Source of the DNA: a virus
Length of the DNA stretch: 35,008 nucleotides
Virus record (IMG/VR): IMGVR_UViG_3300025759_000303
Location: 1-35,008 of that record
Direction: 5' to 3' (one strand)
The notes beneath the pieces are model-generated. The model saw only the letters and a list, made by a program, of their open reading frames with translations. It searched no databases and was not told where the DNA came from. A program made the translations under genes and the position numbers. Position 1 is the first letter of the stretch; every line of letters starts with the position of its first letter. This document shows, in pieces, positions 30,770 through 35,008 of the stretch.

Positions 30770-31441
30770 ATGTACGAGATCAGCGGTACGAGAGTTGTGA
30801 GAGTGAGCCACGACAGGAAGACGGGACCAGTGGCGGCGACTTACAGACAGGTCGGGCCGACCTGCCCGTCGAGCTGCGGACTGCTCGGGAATGGATGCTA
30901 CGCCGAGCGGGGCCGAGTGGGGATCCACCAGCGGGCAACCGGAGCCGATCACGTCGGCGACTTGGACGAAGCCGCAGGCATGGATCTCTTACGGCATATG
31001 GTCGCGGGCGATTGGTTCCGGCAGTGGGGGCGATGGAAGCGACTCGACGTGGCCTACGTGCTGCGGGTAATCGAGTGGCACCGAGAACAACCGAGGACGC
31101 AGGGCTGGAGTTATACGCACGACTTCGAGGCCTGGGACCGTGCTGGGGTAGGGCCGAGTTCGGGATTGTGGCCGAGCAATTTTATGGTGCTCGCGAGCTG
31201 CGAAACGAAGGACGCAGCGAGGCGAGCAAAAGCAGCCGGCTGGAAGACGGCGCGAGTCGTCGAAGACCAAGACACGGACGGACGGGATCCGGGCGAAGTC
31301 TATTGTCCATATGACAAAGCGAAACACAGCCAGCGAGGCGGGGCGAAGTCAACGCCCGATGTAACGTGCCGAACTTGCCGGCTCTGCTGGGAGCCTGCGG
31401 GCGACGGGCTTCAGAAGGACATCGCGTTTTTGAAGATTTGA
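30770..31441 (+). CDS. cysteine-rich, metal-binding-like phage protein
   Basis: A 223-residue protein. The frame is open from 30665, but the ATG at 30770 (MYEISGTRVVRVSHDRKTG) follows an AAGGACCAGAAGACG leader like those of its neighbours. Near the start, KTGPVAATYRQVGPTCPSSCGLLGNGCYAERG carries three cysteines in a TCPxxCxLxxxxCYA pattern. Near the end, EVYCPYDKAK and TCRTCRLCWEP carry four more, so one or two metal sites or an iron-sulfur cluster are possible. I recall the TCP..C....GCYA pattern from uncharacterised phage proteins. No function is known to me. Confidence 0.68.
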   Translation: MYEISGTRVVRVSHDRKTGPVAATYRQVGPTCPSSCGLLGNGCYAERGRVGIHQRATGADHVGDLDEAAGMDLLRHMVAGDWFRQWGRWKRLDVAYVLRVIEWHREQPRTQGWSYTHDFEAWDRAGVGPSSGLWPSNFMVLASCETKDAARRAKAAGWKTARVVEDQDTDGRDPGEVYCPYDKAKHSQRGGAKSTPDVTCRTCRLCWEPAGDGLQKDIAFLKI

Positions 31442-31518
31442 GCGGATATCACACGGTGTTGCGATTGATAATGTTAACCAGAAACGAGAACCACAAACCA
31501 GAAACGAGAACCGAAGCT

Positions 31519-31815
31519 ATGAGCGGAGCACGAACAAAAATCAAGACGGGGACGCTAGTCAGGTATCGGACGGAATTCCTTCGAGGCATCGGGTGGTCGA
31601 CCGACATTCCGATCAATGGGATCGTGATCGGAATGAAGGGGCCGCACCTGGCGAGGGTCTGGTGGTGCGATGCCGAGACCGGAGAGGCTTCGAGCGTGAA
31701 TACTGCCAATCTGGAGATCGACAAGAAGGGCGAGAGCCTGATCACCGACAACTACCGCGCGGCGTTGCTTGATGAATGGCGACGCGTGAGCGATTTAGAG
31801 TTCGTCACGGGCTGA
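31519..31815 (+). CDS. small beta-rich accessory protein
   Basis: A 98-residue protein; the start MSGARTKIKTGTLVRYRTEF at 31519 follows a T-poor leader (ACCAGAAACGAGAACC repeated). The upstream part of the frame overlaps the previous gene and is unlikely. Residues TGTLVRYRTEFLRGIGWS...NGIVIGMKGPHLARVWWCDAETGEASSV look like an SH3-like small barrel, as found in many phage accessory proteins. Function unknown. Confidence 0.62.
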   Translation: MSGARTKIKTGTLVRYRTEFLRGIGWSTDIPINGIVIGMKGPHLARVWWCDAETGEASSVNTANLEIDKKGESLITDNYRAALLDEWRRVSDLEFVTG

Positions 31816-31837
31816 GTAAAGACTCGAAATCAAGCCA

Positions 31838-31890
31838 ACCACCACCACCACCACCACCACCACCACCACAAAACACAAAACACAAAACAC
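31838..31890 (+). repeat. (ACC)10 microsatellite and ACAAAAC triple repeat
   Basis: Ten ACC units (31838-31867) are followed by three 7-base ACAAAAC units and AAGGAC. It forms the leader of 31907-32137 and is the most regular version of the ACCA-rich leaders seen before neighbouring genes. Confidence 0.85.
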
Positions 31891-31906
31891 AAGGACTTGT
31901 GAGATC

Positions 31907-32137
31907 ATGCCGCAATACAACGCGAGAATGAGCACGTTGCAAAACCTGGACTCGTTCGGATTTGAGGCGAGGAAGCAGCCAGGCAGCGAGTTGACGCGGG
32001 AAATCTACGACCAGGCCGGCGAATGCGTTTTTGTCGGTACGCCGTGGCAGATCTTGGTGTGGCTGAAAGCCGGAGCGCCACGACCTGACCGGGCTGGGGA
32101 TGACAGCAACCGAACCACAAACAGAAAACCGAGGTAG
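31907..32137 (+). CDS. hypothetical small protein
   Basis: A 76-residue protein MPQYNARMSTLQNLDSFGFE..., with TREIYDQAGECVFVGTPWQILVWLKAGAPRPDRAG. It begins after AAGGAC and GTGAGATC. The alpha/beta pattern with 'TPWQILVWLKAG' may be a small regulator-like fold, but no family is recognised. The last residues (NRTTNRKPR) are encoded by the leader of the next gene, so the end is probably a relic of that sequence. Confidence 0.55.
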   Translation: MPQYNARMSTLQNLDSFGFEARKQPGSELTREIYDQAGECVFVGTPWQILVWLKAGAPRPDRAGDDSNRTTNRKPR

Positions 32138-32141
32138 AGCG

Positions 32142-32381
32142 ATGCACGGACTGAGACTGAAAACAGACGCGCGGGCCATTGATCGCCGGATCGCTGAGAT
32201 TGAGGATCTGCTCGACGGCGGGCCGGACAGGGCCGGCGAATGCGATACCTGCCACCGCGAGGCCGGAGTGTGGCTCGACGGCGAGAGTGAGGACTGCGGC
32301 GATTGGCAATTCTGCAGAGGGTGTCTGAGTAGGGAGCTGACCAGGCTGCGGGCGTTGAAGCGGATGAGGGCAGCCGGATAG
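32142..32381 (+). CDS. small zinc-finger-like protein
   Basis: A 79-residue protein. The ATG at 32142 is preferred over 32100 because GAGG lies 9 bases ahead and overlap with the previous gene is avoided. The helical N-terminus LKTDARAIDRRIAEIEDLLDG is followed by ECDTC and, 22 residues later, CRGCLSRELTRL, a likely four-cysteine zinc site. DksA/TraR-type or other small zinc proteins have this layout, but I cannot assign a family. Confidence 0.6.
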   Translation: MHGLRLKTDARAIDRRIAEIEDLLDGGPDRAGECDTCHREAGVWLDGESEDCGDWQFCRGCLSRELTRLRALKRMRAAG

Positions 32382-32482
32382 ATCCCACGATCGGGAGCCT
32401 TGCCAGATAGATGGCCGGGCTTCCATTCGTCGGATTTACTGAGGGCACACCCACCACCAGGCCAGGAACGAGGACCAGAACA

Positions 32483-32803
32483 ATGAGCATGAAAGACCCA
32501 CACGCCGACATGAGGCGGAAATGGGCGGCGACACACGCCGCGAGACGAGCCGAGCCGGAGAGCACCGAGGCCGAGGCCGAGCCGGAATCGAAACCGGAAT
32601 CGCCGTTCGCGCTGCTGGCATTGCCGGCAGTCGTCGCTGTGAGGCCGAAGCCGGCGAAATTCGAGAACGTCGCGACAACGCAGCGCCCGCTATTTATTGG
32701 CGCGGACGACGAACCGGGGCAGACTTATCTGTTCGGGACGGGAGTCGAGCCGGGATTTGCCGAGAGACTGGCGGGATCAGATCAGGCGGGAGGTGGCATT
32801 TGA
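32483..32803 (+). CDS. hypothetical accessory protein
   Basis: A 106-residue protein starting MSMKDPHADMRRKWAATHAAR at 32483, 9 bases after the GAGG in a GAACGAGGACCAGAACA leader. A glutamate/proline/serine stretch (STEAEAEPESKPESP) follows, and the end has PLFIGADDEPGQTYLFGTGVEPGFAERLAG. Probably partly disordered. No function recognised. Confidence 0.55.
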   Translation: MSMKDPHADMRRKWAATHAARRAEPESTEAEAEPESKPESPFALLALPAVVAVRPKPAKFENVATTQRPLFIGADDEPGQTYLFGTGVEPGFAERLAGSDQAGGGI

Positions 32804-32969
32804 TCCAGATGATTTGCGAATGCACGCCGTTTTTGATTGTCACGGGCATCCTCGCGATGATGATGCGGAGGAAGTGACGAGGAGAGGGAGAGAGGGAGAG
32901 ACGAGAGGGAGAATGACGCGGCGGGGATCACTCGCCGGTCGCAAAATACAACCGGCCTGCGGGCCATAA
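32793..32969 (+). CDS. possible small His/Asp-rich ORF
   Basis: A 58-codon frame from a GTG at 32793, overlapping the previous stop, with AFDPDDLRMHAVFDCHGHPRDDDAEE and a basic tail. HxHP and acidic residues could bind metal. There is no convincing ribosome binding site, and an internal ATG at 32820 is an alternative. The purine-rich tail looks low complexity. Confidence 0.3.
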   Translation: MAFDPDDLRMHAVFDCHGHPRDDDAEEVTRRGREGETRGRMTRRGSLAGRKIQPACGP

Positions 32970-32982
32970 TGGAGATCAGACG

Positions 32983-33882
32983 ATGGAAGACACACAAACA
33001 CTCAACATCGACATTAACGCCTCGGATGAAACTCATGGTTCATGCAGCGGGACCAACGTGACAGCGTACCTGGTCCCGGCAGAAGAATCAGCAAACGGAC
33101 AGCCGAAGATTTATCTGTTTCCAAATGTCGGCAGCGGCTGGCCGATGATGGCACACAACAGCAGACACCTCTGCCTCGGATCAGTCAATGTGGATTTCGT
33201 GGCGGAATCACTCGTTGAGAAACTGGAATCTCAAAAGGAGAAGCTATTGAAGATTGCCGGTTGCTACGAAGGGAGTGAGTGGGACGGCAGCAACCACATT
33301 GGACATTGGGCGGACGCTGAGTGGATCGACGAGACGATTCACTACCTGGACCTTGAGTGCGAATACTACTGTGACGCCGGAGACTGGATGGGAAATGAGT
33401 CGTCAGCGTCTATCTGTGACCAGCTCGACGATCACAACTTCGACATTCAGTCAATGTCAGAGTCGATTGTTGATGAAGCAGAAGGTGAAGCAAGGCTGGA
33501 TGTTGACGACGTTGCAGAAGTGATCCGATCTCGAATGGGCGATCACCTCAACGAACTTCGAGACACGCTTCAGAACGAGCACCTTGATGAACCATTCACC
33601 TACCGGACGACAGGCTACACTCACGACGTAGCTAACGACCAGTCCTCGGCTGGTGGTGTTCACCTGCACTGCGTTCAACACACAGCAGATGGATATGAGT
33701 ATGTGATCTGCCAGTCAAATGGGAACCGCCAGGCTTACGGAGAGTACGAACCAGTCACCGAAGAGGACGCACTTGACCGACTGTCGAGGATCGACACGGA
33801 CAACCCGGACTTTGTTGACGACGCGGAAGTCAAAGAGCTTGCAAGATTAATGATCGCACTGAAGAAATGTCTCGGCTGTTGA
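32983..33882 (+). CDS. acidic hypothetical protein, 299 residues
   Basis: The product starts MEDTQTLNIDINASDETHG and is rich in Asp and Glu with few basic residues (for example WADAEWIDETIHYLDLECEYYCDAGDWMG, SIVDEAEGEARLDVDDVAE). The N-terminal 100 residues look beta-rich (VTAYLVPAEESANGQPKIYLFPNVGSGWPM), the centre helical, and VHLHCVQHTADGYEYVICQSNG is a small sheet. Its base composition is less GC-rich than the preceding small genes. A terminator follows at 33899. DNA-mimic or anti-defence roles are known for acidic phage proteins, but nothing specific supports one here. Confidence 0.72.
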   Translation: MEDTQTLNIDINASDETHGSCSGTNVTAYLVPAEESANGQPKIYLFPNVGSGWPMMAHNSRHLCLGSVNVDFVAESLVEKLESQKEKLLKIAGCYEGSEWDGSNHIGHWADAEWIDETIHYLDLECEYYCDAGDWMGNESSASICDQLDDHNFDIQSMSESIVDEAEGEARLDVDDVAEVIRSRMGDHLNELRDTLQNEHLDEPFTYRTTGYTHDVANDQSSAGGVHLHCVQHTADGYEYVICQSNGNRQAYGEYEPVTEEDALDRLSRIDTDNPDFVDDAEVKELARLMIALKKCLGC

Positions 33883-33898
33883 TATGTAGTGAAAATCC

Positions 33899-33938
33899 AA
33901 GCTCCAGCCACCTCATCGAGGCGGTCTGGAGCTTTTTT
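33899..33938 (+). terminator. Rho-independent terminator
   Basis: AAGCTCCAG and CTGGAGCTT form a 9-bp stem with an extra inner CCTC/GAGG pairing, followed by TTTTTT. It ends the plus-strand accessory transcript after 32983-33882. Confidence 0.9.
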
Positions 33939-33951
33939 GCGAGGAATGACG

Positions 33952-34380
33952 ATGACGATGACAGCCGAAGCTAAACCAAAGCGAAAGCGAGCAGGTCGAC
34001 CGCGAAAGCCAAAACCGCCGAAACCGCGAAGACGCCGCCTGACTCCAGAGCAGCAGGCAACGTACGGCGTGCTGATTAAGCTGCACCTGTCGACCGGGAT
34101 TTCACCATCACTCGACGAGATCGCTGACTCATTGCTGGTCAGTAAGAATTCGGTGGCGAGGCACCTGCGAGGTCTGGAGGCTCACGGGATGGTCGAGCGT
34201 CCGCAGAATACTCGCCGGAGCTGGCAGGCTACAGCAGCGGAGCACACGCCCGTCGGATTACTCAGACTGCTGGCGGAAATGGTTGTCGTACGAAAGGGGA
34301 TCGTCGGCGACTTCGAAGCGTTGAACGGACGGCTGAGCGAAAAGGCGAGCGCCGGATTGAAGCTGGTGAGGGGAGAGTAG
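33952..34380 (+). CDS. LexA-like winged-helix regulator with AT-hook-like N-terminus
   Basis: A 142-residue protein. Three ATGs lie close together; 33952 is chosen for GAGG 7 bases upstream. The start is basic and proline-rich (KPKRKRAGRPRKPKPPKPRRRR) and contains the AT-hook-like GRPRKP. A winged helix follows: LTPEQQATYGVLIKLHLSTGISPSLDEIADSLLVSKNSVARHLRGLEAHGMVERP. This matches the DNA-binding half of LexA (LTPRQQE...GxxPTxxEIAxxLG) but lacks the serine peptidase domain. It sits between two terminators, so it is transcribed alone. It is probably a regulator of this element. Confidence 0.72.
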   Translation: MTMTAEAKPKRKRAGRPRKPKPPKPRRRRLTPEQQATYGVLIKLHLSTGISPSLDEIADSLLVSKNSVARHLRGLEAHGMVERPQNTRRSWQATAAEHTPVGLLRLLAEMVVVRKGIVGDFEALNGRLSEKASAGLKLVRGE

Positions 34381-34406
34381 GGACGGCGACAAGTTGAGAA
34401 ACAAAG

Positions 34407-34444
34407 AAAGCCCGCCAGGTTCTCGTACTTGGCGGGCTTTTGAT
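34407..34444. terminator. bidirectional terminator
   Basis: AAGCCCGCCA pairs with TGGCGGGCTT, loop of about 12 bases, with T-rich tails on both strands. It ends the winged-helix gene on the plus strand and the small membrane protein gene on the minus strand. Confidence 0.88.
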
Positions 34445-34456
34445 TTTATACAGCAG

Positions 34457-34621
34457 CTAAACGAATCCCGACGGGTAGCGTACAGGACACGAGAACAATG
34501 TCTGTCGCTGTATCGTTGACGTGACTGGAATCGAAAGTTCGTCGGATGGTTGCCAGGCGTTCGGCTCAACGAGGCCGATCACTTGGAACCAGATTACGAC
34601 GAACACAGCCACGAATCGCAT
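34457..34621 (-). CDS. 54-residue secreted or membrane peptide
   Basis: The frame MRFVAVFVVIWFQVIGLVEP... has a hydrophobic N-terminal helix (about residues 3-18) with one basic residue before it, and a polar C-terminus (DELSIPVTSTIQRQTLFSC). The start is preceded by AAGGAATCTCA, a strong ribosome binding site. It lies 42 bases after the HNH gene on the same strand and ends before a terminator. A signal peptide or a single membrane helix is likely. A lysis accessory (spanin- or holin-like) is possible, not shown. Confidence 0.55.
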   Translation of the reverse strand: MRFVAVFVVIWFQVIGLVEPNAWQPSDELSIPVTSTIQRQTLFSCPVRYPSGFV

Positions 34622-34663
34622 TGAGATTCCTTCGGCAAAAAGTCCCTGCTCAGACCTGTATCG

Positions 34664-35005
34664 TCACCTCGAATTGATGATTCGCTCGCGCCAGTAGGCA
34701 ACGTCGGCTCGGACGATCGGGTTCGCCCGCTGGTAGTTTCCGAGATGGCCGATCAGCAGATGGCAGTTCAGACCGAATCGACCTGCCTCGCAGAGTGGAA
34801 TCAGGTTCGATTCATCGAGTTCCAGATCCGGCGCGAGGTGGAACGGCACTTCATGGTGAGCGACCAAAGACTTTCGCCCGCCGCAGACCGCACAGCATTT
34901 CCCTCGCAGGAATTCGTTACGAATCTTCGACCAGAGCGGCGACCGAGTGGCGCCAGGCGGTGCTTTCCCGTCGAGTCTTTCGGTGAGGTCGCGCCAATTG
35001 CTCAT
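34664..35005 (-). CDS. HNH endonuclease
   Basis: A 113-residue protein. CCAVCGGRKSLVAHHEVPFHLAPDLELDESNLIPLCEAGRFGLNCHLLIGHLGN contains the CxxC, HH and N...C...CH residues of an HNH nuclease, where the histidines bind the catalytic metal and the cysteines a zinc. The preceding SPLWSKIRNEFLRGKCC is typical of phage HNH proteins that help terminase cut DNA or act as homing nucleases. The ATG at 35005 is close to the window edge. Located upstream of the 54-residue peptide gene. Confidence 0.85.
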   Translation of the reverse strand: MSNWRDLTERLDGKAPPGATRSPLWSKIRNEFLRGKCCAVCGGRKSLVAHHEVPFHLAPDLELDESNLIPLCEAGRFGLNCHLLIGHLGNYQRANPIVRADVAYWRERIINSR

Positions 35006-35008
35006 TTG

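Overview
The window looks like the structural half plus an accessory arm of a tailed bacteriophage or prophage with a short-tail (podovirus-like) morphogenesis module. The host is probably a planctomycete. That guess rests on remembered resemblance of several proteins (the adaptor repeat, the HNH protein, the small 27320-27559 protein) to planctomycete phage and element proteins; no search was run. No lysis, replication or polymerase gene was recognised, so the genome is incomplete here.

Left arm (1-24578, all minus strand, read right to left): a charged coiled-coil protein, terminase large subunit, portal, a small protein, an acidic scaffold-like protein, the major capsid protein and a second virion protein. 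A strong terminator follows, then small head/tail genes, a seven-bladed propeller built from near-identical repeats, a repeat-built fibre-like protein, a 1686-residue protein made of seven tandem copies of an adaptor-like domain, a tail-nozzle-like protein, and four or more low-complexity virion proteins that run off the left edge. Many junctions overlap by 1-10 bases, as in one long operon.

Middle (24579-28939): a small serine recombinase on the plus strand, then a stretch that reads as an integron-like cassette array. At least three attC-like hairpins (B, D, E) carry one unpaired A in the 5' arm on the plus strand, and GTT-containing core sites flank most genes. One cassette has no ORF. It holds a complete type I hammerhead ribozyme, with every core nucleotide present, and a tRNA-like gene downstream of it on the same strand. 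The next cassette encodes a TIM-barrel protein resembling tRNA-guanine transglycosylase/DpdA. Four small ORFs follow in cassette-like context. I consider this ribozyme, tRNA and cassette arrangement the most unusual system in the window.

Right arm (28940-35008): a 600-base control region with a 9-base-period G-tract array and a 12-bp hairpin. It is followed by a plus-strand series of small accessory genes, most preceded by a T-poor leader with recurrent ACCA and GAACGAGGAC words. The series ends in an acidic 299-residue protein, a terminator, a LexA-like winged-helix regulator with an AT-hook-like tail, and a second terminator. A small membrane peptide and an HNH endonuclease lie on the minus strand at the right edge.
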